Shown here piece by piece: positions 1-6,252 of a stretch of DNA of 25,359 nt. This DNA comes from Patescibacteria group bacterium (GTDB taxonomy: Bacteria; Patescibacteriota; Minisyncoccia; Phycocordibacterales; DATDWN01), in assembly GCA_030916785.1 (NCBI GenBank), contig JAUPVY010000001.1:1-25359 (forward strand), written 5' to 3'. Below the pieces are notes generated by a model. It saw only the letters and a list, made by a program, of their open reading frames with translations. It was not told the origin of the DNA and made no database searches. Position 1 is the first letter of the stretch, and the number at the start of each line of letters is the position of its first letter. A program made the translations under genes and the position numbers.

Positions 1-99
1 CTGTTCCGTGTCCGCCCTCGCCCCCTCCGCCGTATCCATGCAAGGTTTGTTTCGCGCGGATTCCTTTGGATTGGTATGGAGACGGAGGGGCTCGGGCGG
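1..99. repeat. 99-bp inverted repeat, copy A
   Basis: Positions 1-99 are the exact reverse complement of 9248-9346; position 100 is the first mismatch and the other end is the window edge, so the true repeat may be longer. The unit is GC-rich and is itself an imperfect palindrome: one arm begins TGTCCGCCC and the other ends in the matching GGGCGG, with CCTCCG/CGGAGG blocks inside, so a single strand can fold into a long hairpin. It is not inside a convincing gene. It resembles a REP- or MITE-type palindromic repeat; no transposase is present to assign it to a family. Confidence 0.9.
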
Positions 100-119
100 G
101 TTTCCTCTAAGGAGGAAAC
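100..119. other. Perfect 8-bp hairpin beside repeat A
   Basis: GTTTCCTC (100-107) pairs with GAGGAAAC (112-119) around a 4-nt loop. No U-run follows. It directly abuts the repeat unit and is the first of several hairpins in the left flank. Confidence 0.6.
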
Positions 120-192
120 TGGCAGAATTCCTAGTGGTGATGTGACGCTGTGCTGTGCTACTGACATTTTAGCATGAATTGTTTCTCCGTGG

Positions 193-232
193 AGCCTAAC
201 GGCTCAAATGGCAGGAGATGAGCCGTTAGGCT
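193..232 (+). terminator. Strong 14-bp hairpin, possible terminator
   Basis: AGCCTAACGGCTCA (193-206) pairs perfectly with 219-232 around a 12-nt loop, followed by TTGTTGTC. The stem is much stronger than needed for termination and the tail is only moderately T-rich. It could end a transcript entering from the left of the window or be part of a structured RNA. Confidence 0.55.
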
Positions 233-287
233 TTGTTGTCTCGGGCACCGCTTTTGTTTGACGTCCGTGGGTGCACCCTCGGCATCC

Positions 288-546
288 GCCTCGGGCATTT
301 CCGCTATGGCTACGAGCGCCTAGATGCCTAGGTGTCCTGCTTATTCCTCCGCTTCGCTTCGGAATGCAGGACACCTGTTTGGGGAGAGGAAGGAATCCTC
401 TCCCCAGCTTCGGTCTCCTCCTCGCACAACCCCTCTTCTCTTTTTCATTTAAGAGATAGCGGTGTCGCTTTCGCTTCCGATTTATGTGACTTCTTTTTCG
501 GCGGCGCTCGTCAGATACCGGACGCCATAGCGGAAATGCCCGAGGC
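288..546. repeat. Nested hairpin/inverted-repeat cluster
   Basis: The outer arms 288-310 and 524-546 are a perfect 23-bp inverted repeat; pairing resumes inward with GGCGCTCGT (502-510) against the segment around 312-320 after a 12-nt insertion. Inside sit two further hairpins: AGGTGTCCTGC (330-340) with 366-376, extended by ATTCC/GGAAT (343-347/361-365), and GGGGAGAGGA (381-390) with 396-405. The stretch 240-600 has no convincing gene. The open frames across it are arginine/proline-rich without family features and run through the palindromes. Confidence 0.7.
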
Positions 547-642
547 TACATTTTGTGTGTTTGACCCACCCGCCCATTCGCGCACACGAGTACATACTCC
601 CCATATTATCCACACAAAATTAATGTTGACTTTTGAATTTTG

Positions 643-651
643 TGTTATAAT
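643..651 (+). promoter_or_regulatory. Extended -10 promoter of the putative ncRNA
   Basis: TGTTATAAT (643-651) is a consensus extended -10 box. TTGACT lies at 626-631 but with a short 14-nt spacer, so the extended -10 may be doing most of the work. The predicted start is near 658, directly before a small hairpin, CTCTCG/CGAGAG (660-665/674-679). Confidence 0.6.
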
Positions 652-657
652 AAAGTT

Positions 658-940
658 AACTCTCGTTTTACCGCGAGAGGGACTTATCAGCTAACTAGCA
701 AAATTATGTTAGGAAAGTTGTTAAGAGGTACCTTGAATTGCTAGGCATAGGCTGTGCCTAGACATCGTAGGTCTCAGTAAGTCAGTACGATTAGTGAACA
801 CGAAAAAGAAGTTTTGGTATCCACCAGAATTTCCTATTTTGGGAGAAAAGATTAGCCATCAGATCAAACAAAATTGTAGTGTAAAAACAATTCTTAATGA
901 CTGAAAGCAAAAGTCTCCTTGGATAGGAGACTTTTGTCGT
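658..940 (+). ncRNA. Putative structured non-coding RNA, family unknown
   Basis: About 280 nt lie between a good extended -10 promoter and a perfect intrinsic terminator, with no plausible protein. Local pairings include CTCTCG/CGAGAG near the 5' end, CTAAC/GTTAG (about 691-711), CTAGGCA/TGCCTAG around 740-760, TCGTA/TACGA flanking a loop near 767-792, and a longer-range GGTACC/GGTATC pairing. I looked for tmRNA (tRNA-like ends, tag frame), RNase P (GAGGAAAGUC core), SRP RNA (GGAAG tetraloop domain) and tRNA features and did not find them. A 6S-like role cannot be excluded by eye. The gene lies just inside the repeat-bounded island and converges on the winged-helix gene. Confidence 0.5.
908..936 (+). 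terminator. Perfect 11-bp intrinsic terminator
   Basis: CAAAAGTCTCC (908-918) pairs with GGAGACTTTTG (926-936), loop 7 nt, followed by TCGTTTT. On the minus strand the A-tract becomes TTTTGC, so it may also work, less strongly, for the winged-helix operon arriving from the right. Confidence 0.8.
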
Positions 941-1001
941 TTTACCGCTACATATATTCTAGCAAATATTCTTTAAAACAATATGAAGTGCTGTGGATAA
1001 A

Positions 1002-1595
1002 TTATATTTTTATGTAACTCACACCTTTTCCAGTTTTTCCAACTTGTTTGATTTTGTTTTCTTTTTCCAGAATTTCTAAATATCTGGTCACAGTAGCATC
1101 GGAAACATGAAGTAGCTCTACAACTTGGTCGTTAGTTATGTTTGTTCGCTTCGCGAACAAAGTCATCACACGATCTAACTTTTTTCTTTTTCGAAATTGA
1201 ATTGCTTGTTGTGCTTTTGTAAACAGTTCGCGAATTATATTTTTTGGCTGTGGGACAGAAACCGGTGTTGATTCTGGAACAATCGGCTCAACTGGTTTCT
1301 CCAACGGCTCATTTCCTGCCGATTGAGCCGTTCCAGTTTCGGGAACAGAAACCGACTCTGATTCTGGCCATATTTGCCTGTCCACCAAAGCTTCAGCAGG
1401 ATCGAGAGCCACCTGGACAGGTTCGACTATCTGGCTCTCTGGTGGATTTTGGCTCAAATTATCATCTTTGACCGGGGGCGGGGTAACTGGGCTCTTAGAG
1501 GCTTCTGGGACCCCAGAAGGCATAGTGACCTGCTCAGAAACTGTTGGATTTGAGGTATCTGGCATAGGAGTGTTTTGTGTTGTTTCGTCAGACAT
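1002..1595 (-). CDS. Winged-helix DNA-binding protein with disordered N-terminus
   Basis: A 197-aa protein in two parts. Residues 1 to about 118 are Pro/Glu/Ser/Val-rich and look disordered, with no cysteine and no membrane segment. Residues about 120-197 form a basic stretch (FRKRKKLDR) then a winged helix: NITNDQVVELLHVSDATVT reads as helix-turn-helix and the wing ends near GKTGKGVSYIKI. DeoR/Lrp-like winged-helix domains of this kind are common regulators, and long low-complexity tails occur often in CPR proteins. It is the second gene of a minus-strand pair, 16 nt after the nucleotidyltransferase stop. A 9-bp perfect hairpin (1141-1161) lies inside the coding sequence. The DNA target is unknown. 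Confidence 0.75.
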   Translation of the reverse strand: MSDETTQNTPMPDTSNPTVSEQVTMPSGVPEASKSPVTPPPVKDDNLSQNPPESQIVEPVQVALDPAEALVDRQIWPESESVSVPETGTAQSAGNEPLEKPVEPIVPESTPVSVPQPKNIIRELFTKAQQAIQFRKRKKLDRVMTLFAKRTNITNDQVVELLHVSDATVTRYLEILEKENKIKQVGKTGKGVSYIKI

Positions 1596-1611
1596 AAAAT
1601 TTTACTACTTT

Positions 1612-2403
1612 TTAGTTTATTAAACTTTTCCAATATTCTACCGCTTTATCTTTTTCTTCTTCGGTTACCGTACCTTTTATGGATGGGTTTATGATGTTTT
1701 TGTTCCACAATCCATATTCCCCATCATTAAATACAACTTTCACCAAATCGGAATAGATTTTGAATTTTTCGGAAACTGATTGAGCCTTTACGCATGACAT
1801 ATACAGATTATAAAAAGTTGGGTCGTTTACCTTTAAATATCTCATCACTTGTTTTTCACCCCTCCAAGGAATGTTTCTGAATTCAAAATATGCCATTAGA
1901 AGATTGTAAGTATCCTGCAAAAGTTTTATCTCTAAAAGCTCGTGATATTCCAGATTATCAGAATTAAAATATCTTTTGTTTGTTATATAAGCAGAATTAA
2001 TCCAAGATTCAAATTTTTTCATTTCTATATTTGGAACTTTCATTTTTGCTTTCACTTTTTGGATATCTTTTTTCAATTTTGAAAGAGTGCCAGACTTGTC
2101 AAATTCTATGTTTGCATTTTCTAGCCAGTTTATCAAAACACCATCCATCGTGTTTGCTGGAATTTCCTGATCATTCATCAATTTTTCCAATGTTTGAATA
2201 TCGTAGAAAAAGATATCGGCTGGTTTGTCATCTATAAACTGGAACAATGAAAATAGTTTTTGTGTATTTTCTTTGAAGATAACAGCTAGATCAATATCAC
2301 TATATGTTTTTTCTTCACCTATACCTTGAGAACCAACTACACACAGAGCGTCCACATTATCATTATTTTTTAAATTTTCTATTAGATTTTTTAGAGTTTG
2401 CAT
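1612..2403 (-). CDS. Nucleotidyltransferase-domain protein
   Basis: A 263-aa protein. Residues 24-38 carry the Pol-beta-type nucleotidyltransferase signature, GS followed by D-I-D (Gly24-Ser25, Asp36, Asp38), with a probable third acidic residue near ADIFFYD. The remainder is helical and resembles the C-terminal domain of aminoglycoside adenylyltransferase-like enzymes; the substrate cannot be read. The frame stays open upstream to 2754, but that part overlaps the divergent lipoprotein gene, and a TATAAT box at 2410-2415 ends exactly 6 nt before the ATG at 2403, so a leaderless start there is chosen. It is the first gene of an operon with the winged-helix gene. Alternatives are a resistance-type enzyme, a tRNA or protein modifying enzyme, or a toxin-like MNT protein; no HEPN partner is adjacent. 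Confidence 0.75.
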   Translation of the reverse strand: MQTLKNLIENLKNNDNVDALCVVGSQGIGEEKTYSDIDLAVIFKENTQKLFSLFQFIDDKPADIFFYDIQTLEKLMNDQEIPANTMDGVLINWLENANIEFDKSGTLSKLKKDIQKVKAKMKVPNIEMKKFESWINSAYITNKRYFNSDNLEYHELLEIKLLQDTYNLLMAYFEFRNIPWRGEKQVMRYLKVNDPTFYNLYMSCVKAQSVSEKFKIYSDLVKVVFNDGEYGLWNKNIINPSIKGTVTEEEKDKAVEYWKSLIN

Positions 2404-2409
2404 AGGTTG

Positions 2410-2415
2410 ATTATA
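2410..2415 (-). promoter_or_regulatory. Leaderless -10 box (TGTTATAAT) of nucleotidyltransferase
   Basis: Minus-strand TATAAT preceded by TGT, separated by 6 nt from the ATG. No Shine-Dalgarno. The spacing places the transcription start at or next to the start codon. Confidence 0.7.
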
Positions 2416-2459
2416 ACAGAATAAGTTATTCTTTGTTATAAAATAAAAAGCTACTACCC

Positions 2460-2489
2460 TTGACAGATTAAAGTTTATGTGTATATAAT
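2460..2489 (+). promoter_or_regulatory. Sigma70-type promoter of lipoprotein gene
   Basis: TTGACA (2460-2465) and TATAAT (2484-2489), spacer 18 nt. This gives a 5' UTR of about 30 nt with AGAGGAGG (2515-2522) before the ATG. It is divergent from the leaderless promoter at 2410-2415. Confidence 0.85.
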
Positions 2490-2527
2490 ATACCCGGTAG
2501 TACCAAAACACATTTAGAGGAGGCGCC

Positions 2528-3217
2528 ATGCGCAATAAGCTGACCATCATGTTTCTGACTGCATTTCTCGTCGTTTTGACGGCGTGCAGTTCAACCAAGC
2601 AGGTTTCCGACAACAAGAAGATGTCGCCCATCGTGGACGACGCTAAGACCCAGAAGGTCAACGAGTTGCGGAGTCGCTTCGAGACCCTAACCACCAACAA
2701 GTCCATGATCGCCAACGCGGCGATGCTTGGCGACACAGTCGACGGCCCATGCACGCTCTACTATGAGTGGCAGTCGCTCAACACCGTAAAGGCCGCATAC
2801 GACAAGCTGGAATACGGGTTGACCGATTTCTCCGCTAACCTCAACGAGGCGGTGAAGACGGCGGCTCAAAAGGCCACGACTGCGGCGTACGAGCGGATGA
2901 AGAACGGCAAGACTCTTTCCTGCAAGGGATTGACGAATGACCGGCTTACTCTGTTCGGCAACATTGCCAAGCTCATGGACGAGTATGGCAGGCCGGCTGA
3001 CACGGAGGCGTTCGACCCAGCAATTCTGCGGGCTGCCTGTCTTCGGGAGATCAAGCCCGAAGTCCAGGAAATCCTGGCGACAATCAAGAAGTACGACGCC
3101 AACAGTGACACACTCGGCTGGCTCGCGAACTATGTCGAGAGCGTCAAGACCACCTGGCACTTCACTCCCGAGGAGATCGGGGTGCCCAAGGCTCTGATCA
3201 CTCGCCTCGACCTCTGA
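2528..3217 (+). CDS. Lipoprotein of unknown function, GC-rich gene
   Basis: A 229-aa protein with a lipoprotein signal peptide: MRNK, a hydrophobic core, and the lipobox LTAC with Cys20 followed by SS. The mature part is mostly helical with three more cysteines (in DGPCTL, TLSCKG and RAACLRE) and matches no family I recognise. The start is fixed by AGAGGAGG just upstream. Codon use is strongly G/C-ending, unlike the A/T-ending neighbours, and the gene has a conventional UTR with Shine-Dalgarno while most genes here are leaderless. Both points suggest recent transfer or special expression. It heads a unit followed by a hairpin and two micropeptide genes. The long minus-strand frame opposite it (2687-3577) is a by-product of its GC-rich codons. 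Confidence 0.85.
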   Translation: MRNKLTIMFLTAFLVVLTACSSTKQVSDNKKMSPIVDDAKTQKVNELRSRFETLTTNKSMIANAAMLGDTVDGPCTLYYEWQSLNTVKAAYDKLEYGLTDFSANLNEAVKTAAQKATTAAYERMKNGKTLSCKGLTNDRLTLFGNIAKLMDEYGRPADTEAFDPAILRAACLREIKPEVQEILATIKKYDANSDTLGWLANYVESVKTTWHFTPEEIGVPKALITRLDL

Positions 3218-3243
3218 ATCGCCGTCTGCAAGGACGTCCAATT

Positions 3244-3268
3244 GGGGAACAGTTAATTTCTGTTCCCC
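3244..3268 (+). terminator. 9-bp hairpin after lipoprotein gene
   Basis: GGGGAACAG (3244-3252) pairs with CTGTTCCCC (3260-3268) around a 7-nt loop. The following bases are not T-rich, so it may be an RNA-stability or processing hairpin rather than a full terminator. Confidence 0.5.
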
Positions 3269-3273
3269 AGGAT

Positions 3274-3302
3274 TTGAACTCGGCAAACGGTTTTGGTAAA
3301 AT
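3274..3302 (+). promoter_or_regulatory. Promoter of the micropeptide pair
   Basis: TTGAAC (3274-3279), spacer 17, TAAAAT (3297-3302) with an extended TGG in front. Transcription would start near 3309, just upstream of AAAGGAG (3314-3320). Confidence 0.7.
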
Positions 3303-3326
3303 TGTAACCAGACAAAGGAGGGTATC

Positions 3327-3431
3327 ATGGGACAATTCGGTTCCAAGGGCGGATTGCAGAGAATGGTTCCGCTCAAGACCAATCGCAAAAAGGATGCCGA
3401 TAAAAAGGCACCCGAGAAGGTCATCAAGTAG
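3327..3431 (+). CDS. Micropeptide 1 (34 aa), FGSxGG motif
   Basis: Reads MGQFGSKGGLQRMVPLKTN and continues with a lysine/aspartate-rich tail to ...EKVIK. A strong Shine-Dalgarno AAAGGAG lies 6 nt before the ATG, and a promoter lies upstream. It is a paralogue of the next gene: both begin M-x-x-FGS-[K/R]-GG-[hydrophobic]-[Q/R]-[R/K]. The peptide is strongly basic with no membrane segment and no signal peptide. I do not recognise the family. The evidence that it is translated is the pairing of two good ribosome sites with two similar frames. A ribosome- or nucleic-acid-binding role is only a guess from its charge. Confidence 0.65.
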   Translation: MGQFGSKGGLQRMVPLKTNRKKDADKKAPEKVIK

Positions 3432-3440
3432 GAGGACCAC

Positions 3441-3557
3441 ATGGCAGGCTTCGGTTCGCGTGGTGGTTTCCGAAAAGTCGGAGTATCCACTCCGAAACAA
3501 GTCCAGCCCCCAAAACCCGTGCCACAAGCACCGACTACTACCAAACCGAAGTCGTAA
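3441..3557 (+). CDS. Micropeptide 2 (38 aa), FGSxGG motif
   Basis: Reads MAGFGSRGGFRKVGVSTPKQ and continues as a proline/threonine/lysine-rich tail ending in TTTKPKS. The Shine-Dalgarno TAGGAGGA overlaps the stop codon of micropeptide 1, so the pair is probably translationally coupled. The N-terminal 12 residues parallel micropeptide 1 while the tails differ (proline-rich against lysine/aspartate-rich), as expected for a duplicated gene whose conserved part is the FGSxGG head. Family and function unknown. The gene is followed by another Shine-Dalgarno-like AAGGAGGT (3580-3587) with no frame behind it, then a terminator. Confidence 0.65.
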   Translation: MAGFGSRGGFRKVGVSTPKQVQPPKPVPQAPTTTKPKS

Positions 3558-3593
3558 TAAATCGGTTTAATCCTCAAGAAAGGAGGTAAAAAC

Positions 3594-3615
3594 GGCTCGC
3601 ACTACGGTGTGAGCC
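3594..3615. terminator. Bidirectional terminator between micropeptides and livF
   Basis: GGCTCGCAC (3594-3602) pairs with GTGTGAGCC (3607-3615), with one G-U pair and loop TACG. On the plus strand TTTCGTTTT follows; on the minus strand GTTTTTACC follows, so it can end both the micropeptide unit and the convergent transporter operon. Confidence 0.85.
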
Positions 3616-3622
3616 TTTCGTT

Positions 3623-4345
3623 TTATATATTTCCCAAAAATACTTTTTCCAAAATACCGGAATCCATTAAATTTTTTGGTATTCCTTCTGCTACAATGTT
3701 TCCTTTGTCTAAAACATATGTTCTATGAGCAATTTCGTTCACTGATTTCAGATTGTGCTCAACTATCACTATTGATGTTTTTCTCGCTTCGTTTATATGA
3801 CGAATCTTTTCAAAAACTTCTTTAACTATTTTTGGTGCAAGTCCGATTGACGGTTCATCGAGTAGCAAAACTTTCGGATCAGTCATCATGCCTCGGGCAA
3901 TGGCAAGCATTTGCTGCTGGCCGCCGGATAGGTGTCCAGATAATTCTTTCATTTTTGATTTGAGTATAGGAAACAAATCCAATACTTCAGCAATCCTTTC
4001 TTTTATTTCATTCCTTGATTCCACTGTGTATGCTCCAATTTCTAGATTTTCTTTAACTGTTAGACTTGAAAAAACTCGTCTGCCTTGTGGTACATATGAA
4101 ATTCCTCTACCTATCATTTCTCGAGTCTCAGGTAGTATTTCTTTTTCATGCCAAAACACTTTACCAGATTCGATTGGAATAAGTCCAAAAACAGCTTTCA
4201 GTATTGTAGATTTTCCTGCACCATTTGGTCCCATAAGCGCTACAATCTCACCCTCGTCAATATACAAAGAAATACCGTGTAAAACTTTTAGACTTCCATA
4301 ACTGACATGCAAATTATTCAGTTGTAATAATTTTTCTTTGTCCAT
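3623..4345 (-). CDS. livF: Branched-chain amino-acid-type ABC transporter ATPase LivF
   Basis: A 240-aa cytoplasmic ATPase of the HAAT family importer. It has Walker A GPNGAGKST (residues 39-47), the Q-loop region YVPQGRRVFSSLTVKENL typical of LivF, signature LSGGQQQ, Walker B LLLDEPS and switch His in VIVEHN. Its length is that of E. coli LivF (about 237 aa). It is the last gene of the minus-strand operon livH-livM-binding protein-livG-livF, 11 nt after livG, and ends at the shared terminator 3594-3615. It pairs with LivG to energise import of branched-chain amino acids, amides or urea; the exact substrate cannot be told from the ATPases. Confidence 0.93.
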   Translation of the reverse strand: MDKEKLLQLNNLHVSYGSLKVLHGISLYIDEGEIVALMGPNGAGKSTILKAVFGLIPIESGKVFWHEKEILPETREMIGRGISYVPQGRRVFSSLTVKENLEIGAYTVESRNEIKERIAEVLDLFPILKSKMKELSGHLSGGQQQMLAIARGMMTDPKVLLLDEPSIGLAPKIVKEVFEKIRHINEARKTSIVIVEHNLKSVNEIAHRTYVLDKGNIVAEGIPKNLMDSGILEKVFLGNI

Positions 4346-4356
4346 TTTTGATATTT

Positions 4357-5109
4357 TTATTCGCCCAAGTATGCGTCCATTACTTCTCTTTTTGATAATA
4401 CATCACTTGGAATGCCTCCAGCTAACAACTTTCCGTTGTCTAAAACAATTATATGATCACAAAGTTCACGAATAATATCTATGTTGTGTTCTACAAGAAT
4501 AACAGTTTTTCCTTGTTCTTTTAGGTGTCGGATTACCCCAATAACAATTTTTCTCATTTCCGGAAAAAGTCCGGCAAATGGCTCGTCCAAAAAGAAAATA
4601 TCACTGTCATCGCCGAAGCCATTGGACATTGCCAACATTCTTCCAACTTCCAGTAGTTTTCGCTGACCATATGATAAATTTTTTGCTAAATCATTTCTTT
4701 TTTTCCACAAGTCAACTTTTTTCAAAACTTCTTCTGCTCTTTCCAAGTGGAATTTTTTGTGTGTTTCAAATAGAGAAGAAAAAACATTTCTTTTTGTTAG
4801 AACAACAAGAATATTATCAATAACCAGCATTTGTTCAAACAATCTGACTTCTTGAAATGTTCGCGTAATGCCATAATCAGAAACTTCGTGCGGTAAAATT
4901 TTTATGACTTCTTCTTTAGAAGAAATAACAACAGAGCCGGCGTTAATTTGAATAACACCTGTAAGTAAATTTATGAGTGTTGATTTTCCTGATCCATTTG
5001 GTCCGATAAGTCCAGTGATTTTTCCTTTTTCAAAACTAACAGAAAGTCCATCAACAGCATATACTCCGTCAAAATGTTTCGTTATTTTTTTGGTTTCTAG
5101 AATATTCAC
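4357..5109 (-). CDS. livG: Branched-chain amino-acid-type ABC transporter ATPase LivG
   Basis: A 250-aa ATPase. Walker A GPNGSGKST (36-44), the LivG-typical segment GITRTFQEVRLFEQM, a signature in the variant form LSYGQRK, Walker B IFFLDEP and switch His in ILVEHN. The start codon is GTG at 5109; the nearby ATG reads straight into TGA. It lies 2 nt after the binding-protein stop, suggesting translational coupling. It works as a heterodimer with LivF on the LivH/LivM permeases. The signature LSYGQ in place of LSGGQ is common in LivG and is not a defect. Confidence 0.93.
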   Translation of the reverse strand: MNILETKKITKHFDGVYAVDGLSVSFEKGKITGLIGPNGSGKSTLINLLTGVIQINAGSVVISSKEEVIKILPHEVSDYGITRTFQEVRLFEQMLVIDNILVVLTKRNVFSSLFETHKKFHLERAEEVLKKVDLWKKRNDLAKNLSYGQRKLLEVGRMLAMSNGFGDDSDIFFLDEPFAGLFPEMRKIVIGVIRHLKEQGKTVILVEHNIDIIRELCDHIIVLDNGKLLAGGIPSDVLSKREVMDAYLGE

Positions 5110-5111
5110 AT

Positions 5112-6242
5112 TTATTTAATCTCAACAAACTGATTATTTGTAATTGTTTTCATTATAAATGTCACATCTTGAAGTTGTCCTTGTGGACTAAATGATAAAT
5201 CTTTTGATCCAACTCCTGGGACATTGACTCTATTTAATGCGTCTCGAATTTCTGTACCAGTTCTTGCACCACCTTTCAAAACCTCAAATAACATTGTTGC
5301 GGCGTTATACGCATTCACGAATGATGGTCCCTGAGAAGCACCAGCGCCATATTTAGATTTTAAACGATCAACAAGCGCATTATATGATGAGTCTTGTCCA
5401 TATGATGGAAAAGCATAGAGAATACCATCAAATGCATTTGGAAATTTAGTTATGTTGTCTGTATTTTCAGCATCAGGGGTTGTATACACTTTTATATTCA
5501 CATTCTGCTCTTTGAGTTGCTTCATAAAAGGCCCCATAGTTGATGTATCAGTCACCTGAATAAAAACCGCTTCTGGTCTATTTGATTTAATTTTTGCAAT
5601 AATAGTACGAAAATCCTTTACTCCAACGGGAAACATTTCTCTGGATACTACTGAAATTTTTCCATTAGCTTCTATATTTTTTTTAAGACTATCAGTAATT
5701 TCTATATCAAAAGGATCTTGGTCATTAACAATAGCTAAGCGTTTTATATCAGATAAATTCATATGATCTATAAGAGTATTTATCTCGGAAGTTTGTGGCC
5801 ACCATGTTGAGAAAAAATAAGTAAATTTCTCCTTATTTTTTAGAGTTTCAATTGCAGCACTTGGACTTATCATTGCTATTCCTTTTTGCTCAGCGATAGG
5901 CATTCCACCCTGATAACTATCGCCCCATGTTGGACCAATTATTGCCTGAACATGATCTATTTCAATTAATTTTTTTACTGCAGAAACCGTGCCAACATCA
6001 TTGCCTTTTGTATTTTCTATAATCAATTCAACCGGCTGACTAATTTTATCTTTATACTGATCGAGTGCTAATTGAACCGCCTTAACCTCTCCCTCTCCCC
6101 AATTTGCAGCATATCCACTTAAATCAACAGCTACTCCAATTTTTATTATACTTGTATCTTTTGGGGTTTTATTTTTTGTAATAATAAAAATAAGACCTAT
6201 TAATACTACTATCACTATAATTATGTAAATTATTTTTTTCAT
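5112..6242 (-). CDS. Branched-chain amino-acid-type binding protein (second copy, in operon)
   Basis: A 376-aa type I periplasmic-binding fold (Peripla_BP_6). Residues about 3-24 are a single hydrophobic helix (MKKIIYIIIVIVV...) with no lipobox cysteine or clear cleavage site, so it is probably anchored by an uncleaved N-terminal helix outside the membrane. The mature part starts IKIGVAVDLSGYAANWGEG, the usual LivK opening, and contains the family's AIIGPTWGD segment. It sits between livM and livG in the operon. It differs clearly from the upstream binding protein at 8075-9163, so the two may bring different ligands to one permease. Confidence 0.88.
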   Translation of the reverse strand: MKKIIYIIIVIVVLIGLIFIITKNKTPKDTSIIKIGVAVDLSGYAANWGEGEVKAVQLALDQYKDKISQPVELIIENTKGNDVGTVSAVKKLIEIDHVQAIIGPTWGDSYQGGMPIAEQKGIAMISPSAAIETLKNKEKFTYFFSTWWPQTSEINTLIDHMNLSDIKRLAIVNDQDPFDIEITDSLKKNIEANGKISVVSREMFPVGVKDFRTIIAKIKSNRPEAVFIQVTDTSTMGPFMKQLKEQNVNIKVYTTPDAENTDNITKFPNAFDGILYAFPSYGQDSSYNALVDRLKSKYGAGASQGPSFVNAYNAATMLFEVLKGGARTGTEIRDALNRVNVPGVGSKDLSFSPQGQLQDVTFIMKTITNNQFVEIK

Positions 6243-6252
6243 GTTGTTTTAG

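Noticed and set aside
121..180. Apparent similarity between GACGCTGTGC-GTG-ACATTTTA words at 140-172 and 9389-9430
   Set aside because: Short and not collinear with the inverted repeat; order of the shared words differs, so chance cannot be excluded.
332..694. 120-codon plus-strand frame in the left flank
   Set aside because: Low-quality composition, passes through several perfect palindromes and the ncRNA promoter, no ribosome site; not credible as a gene.
658..940. tmRNA or RNase P RNA
   Set aside because: No tRNA-like ends, no tag frame, no RNase P core sequence were found; kept only as an unassigned RNA.
2404..2754. N-terminal extension of the nucleotidyltransferase frame
   Set aside because: It overlaps the divergent promoter and lipoprotein gene, and the conserved domain begins only after the ATG at 2403, which has a -10 box at leaderless distance.
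2687..3577. Long minus-strand open frame opposite the lipoprotein and micropeptide genes
   Set aside because: It arises from the GC-rich codons of the plus-strand genes, has no ribosome site or family features, and runs across two promoters, a hairpin and two other genes.
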